From: Fibrobacter sp. UWEL
Lineage (GTDB): Bacteria > Fibrobacterota > Fibrobacteria > Fibrobacterales > Fibrobacteraceae
Direction: 5' to 3'
Assembly (NCBI RefSeq): GCF_900142535.1
Contig: NZ_FRBE01000018.1
Span: 1 to 64,000 of the forward strand
DNA: 64,000 nt
Shown: positions 35,687 through 44,321 of the stretch, one piece after another
Numbering within the stretch: position 1 is the first letter of the stretch
Layout of the letters: each line of letters opens with the position of its first letter
Notes under the pieces: model-generated
Databases searched by the model: none
Seen by the model: only the letters and a program-made list of their open reading frames with translations
What the model was told of the DNA's origin: nothing
Made by a program: the position numbers and the translations under genes

Positions 35687-35735
35687 GTGTCATCCCGAGC
35701 GAAGCCCGTTAGGGCGGAGTCGAGGGATCTAGCAA
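35687..35735. repeat. Dispersed GTCATCCTGAGC repeat
   Basis: Form with an internal hairpin: GTCATCCCGAGCGAAGCCC, then GGCGGAGTCGAGGGATCTAG. The GCCCGTTAGGGC inside folds back. Confidence 0.72.
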
Positions 35736-35742
35736 TTAGAAA

Positions 35743-35775
35743 ATGGTCGTCCCTTAGGGGGCGGCCGTTTTTTAT
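35743..35775 (+). terminator. Terminator
   Basis: GGTCGTCCC-TTAG-GGGGCGGCC followed by GTTTTTT, between tsf and pyrH. Confidence 0.8.
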
Positions 35776-35824
35776 GCCGTTCTTTTTTCTACATTAGCCT
35801 TGATTAAAACAACTGGAGCTTATT

Positions 35825-36532
35825 ATGGCAAAGTTCAAGCGTGTATTGCTGAAGCTTAGTGGCGAAGCCCTCGCAGGCGAAAAGGGTCACGGCATCGACA
35901 ATGAAATTCTGACCGAGATGGCAAGTGAAATTGCAGACGTCGTTAAGAAGGGCGTGCAGGTCACTCTCGTCATCGGTGGTGGTAACATGATTCGCGGTGT
36001 GTCCGCCTCCGCAGGTGGCATGAACCGCGCCCAGGGTGACGCCATGGGTATGCTGGGTACTGTGATGAATGGACTGGCTATGCAGGACGCCCTCGACAAG
36101 CAGGGCATCGACAGCGTGGTCATGAGCGCTATCCGCATGGAACCCATTTGCGAATTCTTTGACCGCCGCAAGGCTATCAAGCTTCTGAACGCAGGCTCTG
36201 TGATTATCTTCTCCGCAGGTACCGGCAATCCCTTCTTTACCACCGACAGCTGCGCCGCTCTTCGTGCCATCGAAACTGAATGCGATGTGATCATGAAGGT
36301 GACCAAGGTGGATGGCATCTATACTGCCGACCCCATGAAGGATCCGACTGCAACTCGCTTTGATGACATTACCTATAACGACGTGATCGCTCGCGGTCTT
36401 AAGGTGATGGACACCGCCGCTGTGGCTCTGTGCATGGAACACAATATGCCCATTTTCGTGTTCAAGATGGAAAAGGGCTGCTTGACTCAGGCCGCTGTTG
36501 AAGGTAATTTAGGTACACTGGTTCATTGTTAA
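35825..36532 (+). CDS. pyrH: UMP kinase
   Basis: 235 residues of the amino-acid-kinase fold. KRVLLKLSGEALAGEKGHGI, GVQVTLVIGGGNMIRG, GMLGTVMNGLAMQDAL and GTGNPFFTTDSCAALRA are family motifs. It phosphorylates UMP to UDP with ATP, in the cytoplasm, as a hexamer regulated by GTP and UTP. Standard position between tsf and frr, though a terminator separates it from tsf here. Confidence 0.98.
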   Translation: MAKFKRVLLKLSGEALAGEKGHGIDNEILTEMASEIADVVKKGVQVTLVIGGGNMIRGVSASAGGMNRAQGDAMGMLGTVMNGLAMQDALDKQGIDSVVMSAIRMEPICEFFDRRKAIKLLNAGSVIIFSAGTGNPFFTTDSCAALRAIETECDVIMKVTKVDGIYTADPMKDPTATRFDDITYNDVIARGLKVMDTAAVALCMEHNMPIFVFKMEKGCLTQAAVEGNLGTLVHC

Positions 36533-36565
36533 TGAACCCCAAGTTTTAATTGAAAAGGTTTTATT

Positions 36566-37099
36566 ATGGCAGATTATTCTGAAAAGATGGCTAAGGCTGT
36601 TGAAGCTACTGAACGTGAATTCTCCAAGATCCGCGCTGGCCAGGCTTCTCCCGCTATCCTCAACGATATTCGTATTGATTACTACGGCACTCCGACTCCC
36701 ATCTCTCAGGTTGCAAAGGTTTCCGTTCCGGAACCTCGTATGCTCCTGGTCGCTCCTTGGGAAAAGCAGCTGGTTGACCTGATTGAAAAGGCTATCTATG
36801 CCGCTAACATCGGTCTTACCCCCATGAAGGATGGTAACTCCATTCGCGTTAGCCTCCCGATCCTTACTACCGAACGCCGTCAGGAACTGGCTAAGATCGC
36901 TCGTAAGCATGCCGAAGACGGTCGCGTTGCTATCCGCAACATCCGTCGCGACGCTAACGACGCCATCAAGAAGGACAAGGAAATGCCCGAAGACGAAGCT
37001 AAGAAGCAGCAGGACGAAATCCAGAAGGCTACTGACAAGGCTATCGCTCAGATCGACGCACTTCTCGCTGCTAAGGAAGCCGACATTCTTAAGGTTTAA
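36566..37099 (+). CDS. frr: Ribosome recycling factor
   Basis: 177 residues, slightly shorter than the typical 185. MAKAVEATEREFSKIRAGQA, DYYGTPTPISQVAKVSVPEP, GNSIRVSLPILTTERRQEL and the long helices give a certain match. With EF-G it splits post-termination ribosomes. AAAAGG precedes the ATG. Confidence 0.98.
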   Translation: MADYSEKMAKAVEATEREFSKIRAGQASPAILNDIRIDYYGTPTPISQVAKVSVPEPRMLLVAPWEKQLVDLIEKAIYAANIGLTPMKDGNSIRVSLPILTTERRQELAKIARKHAEDGRVAIRNIRRDANDAIKKDKEMPEDEAKKQQDEIQKATDKAIAQIDALLAAKEADILKV

Positions 37100-37139
37100 T
37101 CCTTAGTTTGTTGAAAATTGGGATTCGTAAGGGTAACGC

Positions 37140-37850
37140 GTGGCAAATCAGCTTCGACATGTTGCAATCATCATGGACGGCAATGGCCGCTGGGCCAAGA
37201 GCCGTGGCATGGAACGTTTCTTCGGTCACCGTAAGGGAACCGAGTCTACTATCGATGCCGTAGAAGTGGGTGTGAACCTCAAGCTGGAACATATGACTTT
37301 GTATGTATTCAGCTCTGAAAACTGGGGCCGCCCCTCCAAGGAAGTGGATTACTTGATGAACCTTCTCATTGAGATGGTGGTCAAGGAAATTCCCGACTTG
37401 ATGGAAAAGAATGTGAAGCTTACCGTCATTGGCAACATGAATCGCATTCCTGAAAAGCCTCGCGCAAGCCTTCAGTCTGCAATTGACATTACTGCAAACA
37501 ATACTGGCATGCAGTTGAACCTGGCAATCTCCTATGGTGGTCGTCAGGAAATCGTCACTGCTGTCAAGTCTATTGCCGCCCAGGTTGCCGCTGGCACCAT
37601 CAAGGTGGACGACATCGACGATGACTTGTTTGCTAAAAACCTCTATCTGAAGGGTGCTCCCGATCCGGATCTCATTATCCGCACCGGTGGCGAATTCAGA
37701 CTTTCCAACTACCTTCTTTGGCAGGCTGCCTACAGCGAGTTCTATGTGACGGACACCCTGTGGCCTGACTTCACCAAGGAAGAATTTATGAAGGCGGTGG
37801 AGTTCTTCAATACTCGCGAACGCCGCTTTGGGAAGGTTCTCCATGAGTAA
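37140..37850 (+). CDS. uppS: Undecaprenyl diphosphate synthase
   Basis: 236 residues starting at GTG with TAAGGG upstream. HVAIIMDGNGRWAKSRGMER contains the catalytic Asp, and LDLIIRTGGEFRLSNYLLWQ-type sequence (here PDLIIRTGGEFRLSN) and YSEFYVTDTLWPDF are the C-terminal family motifs. It makes the C55 lipid carrier for cell-wall and surface polysaccharide synthesis by cis-prenyl condensation. It overlaps cdsA by eight bases. Confidence 0.97.
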   Translation: MANQLRHVAIIMDGNGRWAKSRGMERFFGHRKGTESTIDAVEVGVNLKLEHMTLYVFSSENWGRPSKEVDYLMNLLIEMVVKEIPDLMEKNVKLTVIGNMNRIPEKPRASLQSAIDITANNTGMQLNLAISYGGRQEIVTAVKSIAAQVAAGTIKVDDIDDDLFAKNLYLKGAPDPDLIIRTGGEFRLSNYLLWQAAYSEFYVTDTLWPDFTKEEFMKAVEFFNTRERRFGKVLHE

Positions 37851-38727
37851 TTTGGTTCAGCGTATTATTACCGCTCTTGTCGCAATTCCCCTGGTCTTTT
37901 TCCTCCTGTGGTTTAGCGACTATTCCCGTGTGGGTCTGATGTGCTTCCTTGCTGGTGTTGGCGCCTGGGAATGGGCCGGCATGACTCGCAAGATGTACCA
38001 GGGCCCGGACATGAGAGTGTTCTCTTTCGTTGCCTCCCTGGCATTGACCTTGGCATGGGCTCTTTCCAAGGGTGGTTTCTTCGGCATTGCAAATCCTGTT
38101 CCCTGCGTCGTGGGGATGACTAGCCTTGTGATTTTGGCAGGCTACATTGCAGTGGCCTACAGCAAGGTGGAAATCGAAAAGCTTTTCCCCTGGCTGGTCA
38201 TGCATATCTCCGCTCCTCTGTACGTTGGTCTCTGGGGCGGCATGAACGTCCTCATGATGGGTAACGGCAAGGGTCTGGAACATTGCTACGGCTTTATTCT
38301 GGTCATGACTTCCATGTGGATCTGCGATACGGTGGCATACTTCTTCGGAAAGTTTGTTGCTGGTAAAGGTCCTTTCGGTCGTCACCTCTTTGCACCCAGC
38401 ATTAGCCCCAAGAAGACTTGGGAAGGTTCCGTTGCAGGTACTGCAGCTACCATCGCCTGGGTTGCCTACTGGACCAACTGCAGCGCCGCCCTGTCTGCTT
38501 TCAATGTGAATATGGACTGGGTCAAGGGCATTGTCCTGGGCCTCCTGATTGCAATTGCTGGTCAGGCTGGCGACTTACTCATGAGCGCCCTCAAGCGCTG
38601 GAGCAATACCAAGGATTCCGGTAACCTGTTCGTAGGTCACGGCGGCGTTTTGGACCGTTGCGATTCCTTCTTGCTGGCAGCCCCCATGCTGTGGCTCCTG
38701 CTGGACTTCATGAAGAATTTCGCCTAA
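37843..38727 (+). CDS. cdsA: Phosphatidate cytidylyltransferase
   Basis: 294 residues with about eight membrane segments. The C-terminal signature is complete: ICDTVAYFFGKFVAGKGPFG, SPKKTWEGSVAG and MSALKRWSNTKDSGNLFVGH with GGVLDRCDS. It forms CDP-diacylglycerol, the precursor of all membrane phospholipids. GGAAGGTTCTCC before the internal ATG, within the end of uppS, decides the start. Confidence 0.97.
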   Translation: MSNLVQRIITALVAIPLVFFLLWFSDYSRVGLMCFLAGVGAWEWAGMTRKMYQGPDMRVFSFVASLALTLAWALSKGGFFGIANPVPCVVGMTSLVILAGYIAVAYSKVEIEKLFPWLVMHISAPLYVGLWGGMNVLMMGNGKGLEHCYGFILVMTSMWICDTVAYFFGKFVAGKGPFGRHLFAPSISPKKTWEGSVAGTAATIAWVAYWTNCSAALSAFNVNMDWVKGIVLGLLIAIAGQAGDLLMSALKRWSNTKDSGNLFVGHGGVLDRCDSFLLAAPMLWLLLDFMKNFA

Positions 38728-38756
38728 TATTTTTGCATCGCTAGATGAATACGAAA

Positions 38757-38787
38757 AGGACCTGCTTTACGGCAGGTCTTTTTTCTT
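38757..38787. terminator. Bidirectional terminator
   Basis: GACCTGC-TTTAC-GGCAGGTC with T-run on the plus side and A-run on the other, between convergent cdsA and tatC. Confidence 0.82.
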
Positions 38788-39486
38788 GAACTTTCTTGCG
38801 GCAAATAATCCCGCTTCGAAGAGCATGTATGTTGGCGTTCCTAAAACTAACTGGCTGATGACATCCGGCGGGGTCAAAAGAGCGGCTAGGATCAGAATCC
38901 CAATGACCACGTAGGGTCGGCCGTGGCTCACGGTTTCATAGCTGACTATATCCGAGCGAATCAGGGCGTAGGTGACCAGGGGAAACTGGAACATGCATCC
39001 GAAGGCTAGCGCCAGCCACAGGGCCAGATTCACCACGTTGGAAACGCCAAAGAGGGGGAGGAGGTTTTCGCTCTGGAAACTCATGCCGAATTGCACGATC
39101 AGGGGAAAACAGATACCCAGACAGAATACCACGCCAGCGATAAAAAGACCGCTGGTCATCCAGACCATGGATCGGATGAATTTCTTCTCGTGATCGTAAA
39201 GGGCGGGCAGCACGAACTGCCAGATGTTTCTTGCAATGCAGGGGGAACAGATGGCCAAGTCCAGGATGGCTGCAATCTTTACCTGCAGCAGGAATACTTC
39301 CATGGGGGAGAAGTAGTGCAGTGCGCCACCACTTTGGGAAATCATCTGCTGGGAGAACCAGTCCAGAACATAGGGGGCGGCGAAAAACAGGGGGATAATG
39401 CCTATGGCTAGGACCGCGAGGGACCGCAACAACGCCTTGCGCAGTGCCTCCAGGTGGGATACGAAAGAGGATTCGTCCATTGCCAT
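38767..39486 (-). CDS. tatC: Sec-independent translocase subunit TatC
   Basis: About 239 residues with six predicted membrane spans. The N-terminal SFVSHLEALRKALLRSLAVL is the cytoplasmic signal-recognition segment of TatC, followed by the periplasmic loop FSPMEVFLLQVKIAAILDLA and FIRSMVWMTSGLFIAGVVF. It binds twin-arginine signal peptides and, with TatA, exports folded proteins. Two ATG codons six bases apart (39486, 39480) are possible starts; a TTG further up would overlap tatA. It follows tatA by 22 bases. Its stop lies within the terminator stem. Confidence 0.93.
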   Translation of the reverse strand: MAMDESSFVSHLEALRKALLRSLAVLAIGIIPLFFAAPYVLDWFSQQMISQSGGALHYFSPMEVFLLQVKIAAILDLAICSPCIARNIWQFVLPALYDHEKKFIRSMVWMTSGLFIAGVVFCLGICFPLIVQFGMSFQSENLLPLFGVSNVVNLALWLALAFGCMFQFPLVTYALIRSDIVSYETVSHGRPYVVIGILILAALLTPPDVISQLVLGTPTYMLFEAGLFAARKFKKKDLP

Positions 39487-39508
39487 AGCGGGTGGAGACG
39501 CAGAATGA

Positions 39509-39730
39509 TTACTTGTCTTCGGCTTTAACTTCGGATTTTGCTTCAGCTTCGCCAACTTCTTCCACAGTCTTCTGCAGGTCGGCGGCCTCTTCCTTCAGGG
39601 CTTCCTTCGCCTTTTTGTATTCGTGCTGGGCCTTGCCTAGGGAACGCGCCAATTCAGGAATGCGCTTGCCGCCAAAGACCAGCAAGACAACTACGAGAAT
39701 CAGGATGATTTCAGGAATTCCAAGAGACAT
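39509..39730 (-). CDS. tatA: Twin-arginine translocase subunit TatA
   Basis: 73 residues: one N-terminal membrane helix ([14 protein letters not shown]), the hinge [16 protein letters not shown], an amphipathic helix and an acidic tail. The protein oligomerises to form the Tat pore. No separate tatB is seen, so this may be the only TatA/B-type protein of the operon. GGAGG precedes the ATG. The tatA-tatC pair interrupts the usual cdsA-dxr neighbourhood. Confidence 0.93.
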   Translation of the reverse strand: MSLGIPEIILILVVVLLVFGGKRIPELARSLGKAQHEYKKAKEALKEEAADLQKTVEEVGEAEAKSEVKAEDK

Positions 39731-39812
39731 AAGACCTCCGATTGTTCAACGCAGAAATTAGTTAATTCATTTTCTTTTTTCTATATTCAGTTGTGAAAAA
39801 TAGAGGTTTACG

Positions 39813-40823
39813 ATGAATATTCTTCTTACGGGTGGTGCAGGTTACATTGGCAGCCACACCATTATTGAATTGGATAAGGCCGGCCACTCTGTGGTCGTTG
39901 TGGACAATCTGGTGAACTCCAGCGAGGAATCCCTTCGCCGCGTGTCTCAGATTATCGGTAAGCCGGTGCCCTTCGTAAAGGCTGATGTTCGCTCCGCAGT
40001 TGCCATGAACGATGTGTTCAAGGAATTTGACATTGATGCGGTCATTCATTTCGCAGGCCTCAAGGCTGTGGGTGAATCTGTGGCTAAGCCTCTGGAATAT
40101 TACGAGAACAACATGAACGCCACTTTCGTTCTGTTGGATGTGATGCGCAAGCACAACTGCAAGAACATCATTTTCTCCTCCTCTGCAACAGTTTATGGCG
40201 ACCCGGCCATCATTCCCATTACGGAAGAATGCCCCAAGGGTAACTGCACCAATCCTTATGGTAAGACCAAGTCCATGCTGGAAGAAGTCATGATGGACCT
40301 GCAGAAGTCCGACCCGGAATGGAACGTGGTTCTGCTTCGCTACTTCAACCCCATTGGCGCTCACCAGAGTGGCCTCATTGGCGAAAATCCCAATGGCATT
40401 CCCAACAACCTGATGCCTTACATTACTCAGACGGCTGTGGGCCGCCGTGCAGAACTGGGCGTTTTCGGTAACGACTACGATACCCCCGATGGCACTGGTG
40501 TTCGCGACTACATTCACGTTTGTGATTTGGCCAATGGCCATGTGTGCGCCCTGCAGGCTATTGAACGCAAGTGTGGTCTTGCGATTTACAATCTGGGTAC
40601 CGGTCACGGATACTCCGTGCTGGATGTGGTGAAGGCTTTCGAAAAGGCTAATGGCGTCAAGGTGCCTTACAGCATTAAGCCTCGTCGTGCTGGCGACATC
40701 GCTACCTGCTACTGCAATCCTGCAAAGGCCAAGGCTGAACTTGGTTGGGAAGCGAAGTTCGGTATCGAGGAAATGTGCCGCGACTCCTGGAACTTCCAGA
40801 AGAATAACCCCGAAGGATATTAA
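39813..40823 (+). CDS. galE: UDP-glucose 4-epimerase
   Basis: 336 residues of the extended short-chain dehydrogenase family. NAD-binding LLTGGAGYIGSHTIIELDKA, SSSATVYGDP, the catalytic YGKTK and NLMPYITQTAVGRRAELGVF with GNDYDTPDGTGVRDYIHV are textbook. It interconverts UDP-glucose and UDP-galactose, supplying galactose for surface polysaccharides and taking up galactose released by enzymes such as the GH2. Divergent from tatA. Confidence 0.97.
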   Translation: MNILLTGGAGYIGSHTIIELDKAGHSVVVVDNLVNSSEESLRRVSQIIGKPVPFVKADVRSAVAMNDVFKEFDIDAVIHFAGLKAVGESVAKPLEYYENNMNATFVLLDVMRKHNCKNIIFSSSATVYGDPAIIPITEECPKGNCTNPYGKTKSMLEEVMMDLQKSDPEWNVVLLRYFNPIGAHQSGLIGENPNGIPNNLMPYITQTAVGRRAELGVFGNDYDTPDGTGVRDYIHVCDLANGHVCALQAIERKCGLAIYNLGTGHGYSVLDVVKAFEKANGVKVPYSIKPRRAGDIATCYCNPAKAKAELGWEAKFGIEEMCRDSWNFQKNNPEGY

Positions 40824-40965
40824 CAATTATGAATTACAAGTTATGAATTACGAACTCGTAACTCATAACTCGAGCCTCACACGATTGTCATCCTGAGCGA
40901 AACGTAGTGAAGTCAAAAGCCTGCCCTGAGCTTGTCGAAGGGGATCTAAAAAAAGGATTTATAAA
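40824..40965. repeat. Simple repeats and dispersed repeat before dxr
   Basis: TTATGAATTACAAGTTATG and AACTCGTAACTCATAACTCG are short degenerate repeats. A GTCATCCTGAGCG...GTCGAAGGGGATCTA copy (about 40887-40948) follows and ends 18 bases before the dxr start; AAAGGA behind it serves as ribosome binding site. Confidence 0.7.
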
Positions 40966-42111
40966 ATGAAAAATGTCGTTCTTCTCGGTGCTACTGGTTC
41001 CATCGGAACTTCCACAGTAGATGTTTGCCTTCAGCATTCTGACCTGTTCAAGGTCTATGCGGTGGCCGCAAATTCCAGCGTTGAAAAGACTGCGGAAATT
41101 GTCCGCAAGTTCCACGTTGAACGCGTATGCATGTTCAAGCCCGAAGCCGCCAAGGAACTGAGCGCACTCCTGAACATGCCGGTGCTCTCCGGTATGGAAG
41201 GCCTCTGCGAATTGGCTGCCGATCCCAAGGCCGATATCATCATTAACGCCTTGATGGGTGCCGTGGGCTGCCTGCCCACCATTACCGCTATTGAACACGG
41301 TAAGCATGTGGCTCTCGCCAACAAGGAAACCATGGTCATGGCTGGCCCCGTCATTTGGGACAAGCTGGCTGAAAATCCCAAGGCTTTCATCACTCCCATT
41401 GACTCTGAACACAGCGCTATTTTCCAGTGCCTGGCAGACCGCCCCAACAAGGAAGTGGAATGTCTGGAAATCACCGCTTCCGGTGGCCCTTTCCGCACTT
41501 GGGACATTGAACGTTTTGAAAACATCACCGTGGCCGACGCCCTCAATCACCCGGTGTGGAGCATGGGTCGTAAGATCACCATTGACTCCGCTTCCATGAT
41601 GAACAAGGGCCTGGAAGTTCTGGAAGCTCACTTCCTGTTCCATATTCCTTACGAACAGATCAAGGTTGTGGTTCACCCCCAGTCTATGGTCCATTCCCTG
41701 GTGCAGTTCCGTGATGGTTCCTTGATGGCTCAGCTGGGTGCTCCCGATATGCGCATTCCTATCCAGGTGGCTCTCACTTGGCCGGAACGTTTGCCGCTGG
41801 AAACCAAGCGTCTTGATTTGCCCACTCTCGGTCAGTTGACCTTCTTTGAACCGGACTTCAACAAGTTCCGCTGCCTGGCTCTCGCCTTTGAAGCTGGCCG
41901 TCGCGGTGGTGTCGTACCCGCCATGATGAACGCTGCCAACGAAGTCCTGGTGGATCGTTTCCTGGATGGCAAGCTGAAGTTTACCGACATTCCCCGTCAT
42001 GTGGAAACCATCATCAACAACGCTCCCAACATTACTGGCCGCCTTTCTTTGGATCAGGTTCTGGAAGCTGACGCCGAAGCTCGCCGCCTGACGCTGGATC
42101 TTATCAAGTAG
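40966..42111 (+). CDS. dxr: 1-deoxy-D-xylulose 5-phosphate reductoisomerase
   Basis: 381 residues. VVLLGATGSIGTSTVDVCLQ binds NADPH; LANKETMVMAG, PIDSEHSAIFQCL, EITASGGPFRTW and HPVWSMGRKITIDSASMMNK form the metal and substrate site. First committed step of the MEP isoprenoid pathway, upstream of UppS. In many bacteria dxr sits between cdsA and rseP; here tatAC and galE lie before it and a GH9 gene behind it. Confidence 0.98.
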   Translation: MKNVVLLGATGSIGTSTVDVCLQHSDLFKVYAVAANSSVEKTAEIVRKFHVERVCMFKPEAAKELSALLNMPVLSGMEGLCELAADPKADIIINALMGAVGCLPTITAIEHGKHVALANKETMVMAGPVIWDKLAENPKAFITPIDSEHSAIFQCLADRPNKEVECLEITASGGPFRTWDIERFENITVADALNHPVWSMGRKITIDSASMMNKGLEVLEAHFLFHIPYEQIKVVVHPQSMVHSLVQFRDGSLMAQLGAPDMRIPIQVALTWPERLPLETKRLDLPTLGQLTFFEPDFNKFRCLALAFEAGRRGGVVPAMMNAANEVLVDRFLDGKLKFTDIPRHVETIINNAPNITGRLSLDQVLEADAEARRLTLDLIK

Positions 42112-42117
42112 CTGTCC

Positions 42118-42207
42118 AACTAAGGACCCCGAGCTTGCCGAGGGGCCGAGCCCAAAAGCGAAGCCGCAAAAAAACGACGCTCTCGATTAAAATCGGGGCG
42201 TCTTTTT
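42118..42207 (+). terminator. Hairpins behind dxr
   Basis: CCCCGAGCTTGCCGAGGGG is a small fold-back resembling part of the dispersed repeat. GACGCTCTCGAT-TAAA-ATCGGGGCGTC with TTTTTC (42176-42207) is the terminator. Confidence 0.78.
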
Positions 42208-42314
42208 CTTTATTCCCCCTATCTGGATTTGACCTAGAGCACATTTCGGGAACACTTGTTACACTTGTAAACACTCCAGAGGGCGAATTTGTTTGGAAAA
42301 TGGGAAAAAAGGGG

Positions 42315-42345
42315 TATATTTAGGGACGAAAAGTTTTAAGGAGAT
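42315..42345 (+). promoter_or_regulatory. Promoter and ribosome binding site of GH9 gene
   Basis: TATATT at 42315 with TTTGGA 17 bases upstream; AAGGAG at 42338. GTTACA-CTT-GTAAAC (42258-42272) is a near-palindrome of 6-3-6 form upstream, unlike the hemicellulase operator in sequence. Confidence 0.55.
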
Positions 42346-42348
42346 GTT

Positions 42349-44175
42349 ATGTTCAGTAAATTCGGTCTCAAGCAGTTTGCCCCGCTGGCAATTTCTGCCC
42401 TGGCAATGGCCTCAAGTGCATTTGGCGCCACCGCCTACATTAACCAGATTGGTTATCGTGCCAATGACGCCAAGGAATTCACTCTTGCCGATGGTAACGG
42501 CACTGTAGAAATCGTAGATGCAACTGGCACTACCGTCTTGACTGCAACACCTTCTGCAGCCTCCTATTGGGATGGCAGCGAACAGAACGTGTCCCTGGTG
42601 GATTTCTCTGCAGTAACGACTCCGGGTACCTATTCCATCAAGATGGGTGGTCAGGAAGTTCGCAAGGACTTGAAGATTACGGATAATACTTTCGAAGAAG
42701 TGACGAAGGCTGCTCTTAAGTGGTTCTACTATCAGCGTGCCTCCATGGCTCTGGAAGAAACTTATGCGGGTCAGTGGAAGCGTGCCGCAGGCCATACCAA
42801 CAGCACCATCCAGAAGCATTCTTCTGCAGGTAACGGTTCCATCCAGTCTTCCAAGGGCTGGTACGATGCCGGTGACTATGGTCGCTATATCGTGAACTCC
42901 GGTATTACTACCTATACTCTGCTTTCTCTGTTCGAACACTATCCGGACTATTTCAAGACTTTCAAGTGGAACATCCCCGCAGATGGTACTCTCCCGGATC
43001 TTTTGGCAGAAATCAAGTGGAATCTGGACTGGATGCTCACTATGCAGGATACTGACGGTGGCGTATTCCACAAGATGACTGCTCTGGGCTTCCCCGGCGA
43101 TATTATGCCCGCTAAGGATACGGACCCCATTTATGTCATCGGTAAGGGAACCGCTGCATCTCTGGATTTCGCAGGTGTGATGGCTACCGCTTCCCGCGTG
43201 TACAAGGCATACGATGCCAACTTTGCCGCCCAGTGTCTGGCTGCTGCAAAGAGCGCATACGCATGGGGTACTCAGAACTCTAACGTTCGTTTCTCCAACC
43301 CCAGCGATGTGGCAACGGGTGAATACGGCGACAATTCCTTTGGCGATGAAAAGCTTTTCGCAGGTACTGAACTGTACTTGGCAACCAATGACGCCTCCTA
43401 CAAGCAGAATGTTTCCGAAGCAGGCGTTCCCAACTGGGGCGATGTTTCCGGACTTGCTCTCTATGGTGCAGCAACTTACGGTGCTGATGCCAATAGCCAG
43501 CAGTTCCTCATCAAGAAGGCAGACGAATTCGTGGCCCGCGCTAATACGGGTTTCGGCGTCGTGATGGCTGCTGAAGATTATGTCTGGGGTTCCAACTCCG
43601 TAGCTGCAAACCAGGGCATTTGGCTCCTTCACGCTTACTACATCACCGGCGAAAAGAAGTATTATGATGCCGCCCGTAAGGCTTTGGACTATCTGCTGGG
43701 CAAGAACCCTCTGAACATGTCCTTCATGACCGGCTTTGGCACCAAGTCTCCTAAGAAGCCTCATCATCGTCCCAGTACCGCTGACGGCGTTTCCGCACCG
43801 GTTCCCGGCATGTTGGTAGGTGGCCCCCAGAACGATGACAACTCCGACGTTGGTGGAGAAACCTGGCAGTGTAAGGACTACACCAAGCCCCAGCCGGCTC
43901 TGTCCTACGTTGATGATCGTTGCAGCTATGCCTCCAACGAAGTGGCTATTAACTGGAATGCTCCGCTGTCTTACCTGGCTGGCGCAATTGAAGCCTTGAA
44001 TAACGACCAGAAGCCTTCCTTCGCCGTGGCAGCCATTGGTTCTAACGCCATTAAGCCTGTCGTATCTGCCAATCGTCCCTCTTCCGAAAGCGTGCGCCTC
44101 CGCTTTGCAGACCAGAAGGTCTTCCTGGAAAAGAACGGCAAGCGTTACGACCTGAAGGGTATGCAGATAAAGTAA
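42349..44175 (+). CDS. Secreted GH9 endoglucanase
   Basis: 608 residues with signal peptide (ending ASSAFGA). An N-terminal Ig-like CelD_N domain (AYINQIGYRANDAKEFTLAD) precedes the (alpha/alpha)6 GH9 barrel. Asp173 and Asp176 in GWYDAGDYGRY hold the nucleophilic water, and Glu531 in YASNEVAINWNAPL is the general acid; HHRPSTADG is the substrate-cleft motif. It cleaves beta-1,4-glucan, the main substrate of Fibrobacter. No separate binding module is present; the end (KVFLEKNGKRYDLKGMQIK) is a shortened version of the tail on the hemicellulases. It lies alone among housekeeping genes, not in the hemicellulase block. Confidence 0.93.
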   Translation: MFSKFGLKQFAPLAISALAMASSAFGATAYINQIGYRANDAKEFTLADGNGTVEIVDATGTTVLTATPSAASYWDGSEQNVSLVDFSAVTTPGTYSIKMGGQEVRKDLKITDNTFEEVTKAALKWFYYQRASMALEETYAGQWKRAAGHTNSTIQKHSSAGNGSIQSSKGWYDAGDYGRYIVNSGITTYTLLSLFEHYPDYFKTFKWNIPADGTLPDLLAEIKWNLDWMLTMQDTDGGVFHKMTALGFPGDIMPAKDTDPIYVIGKGTAASLDFAGVMATASRVYKAYDANFAAQCLAAAKSAYAWGTQNSNVRFSNPSDVATGEYGDNSFGDEKLFAGTELYLATNDASYKQNVSEAGVPNWGDVSGLALYGAATYGADANSQQFLIKKADEFVARANTGFGVVMAAEDYVWGSNSVAANQGIWLLHAYYITGEKKYYDAARKALDYLLGKNPLNMSFMTGFGTKSPKKPHHRPSTADGVSAPVPGMLVGGPQNDDNSDVGGETWQCKDYTKPQPALSYVDDRCSYASNEVAINWNAPLSYLAGAIEALNNDQKPSFAVAAIGSNAIKPVVSANRPSSESVRLRFADQKVFLEKNGKRYDLKGMQIK

Positions 44176-44183
44176 TATTTCAA

Positions 44184-44226
44184 ACGTCATCCTGAAGCCA
44201 CGAAGCGGCTGAAGGATCCAGAGACG
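44184..44226. repeat. Dispersed GTCATCCTGAGC repeat, divergent
   Basis: GTCATCCTGAAGCCACGAAG then CGGCTGAAGGATCCAGAGACG. The GAAGCC...CGGCT part has been replaced by another fold-back. Confidence 0.65.
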
Positions 44227-44258
44227 TTCTTTACTGCAGTTCAAAAAAATACAAGCTT

Positions 44259-44290
44259 TTAGGCGGTCCTTCGGGGGCCGCCTTTTTGCC
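44259..44290 (+). terminator. Terminator
   Basis: AGGCGGTCC-TTCG-GGGGCCGCCT followed by TTTTG, between the GH9 gene and rseP. Confidence 0.85.
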
Positions 44291-44321
44291 TTTTGCGGGG
44301 TCTTTTTCTATTTTAGCGCCG

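Noticed and set aside
39480-39555. TTG start for tatC overlapping tatA
   Set aside because: It would add a charged, Pro-rich stretch not seen in TatC and overlap tatA by 47 bases; ATG at 39486 gives the normal N-terminus.
42258-42272. Hemicellulase operator upstream of the GH9 gene
   Set aside because: GTTACA-CTT-GTAAAC has similar 6-3-6 geometry but different half-sites, so it was not counted with the six operators.
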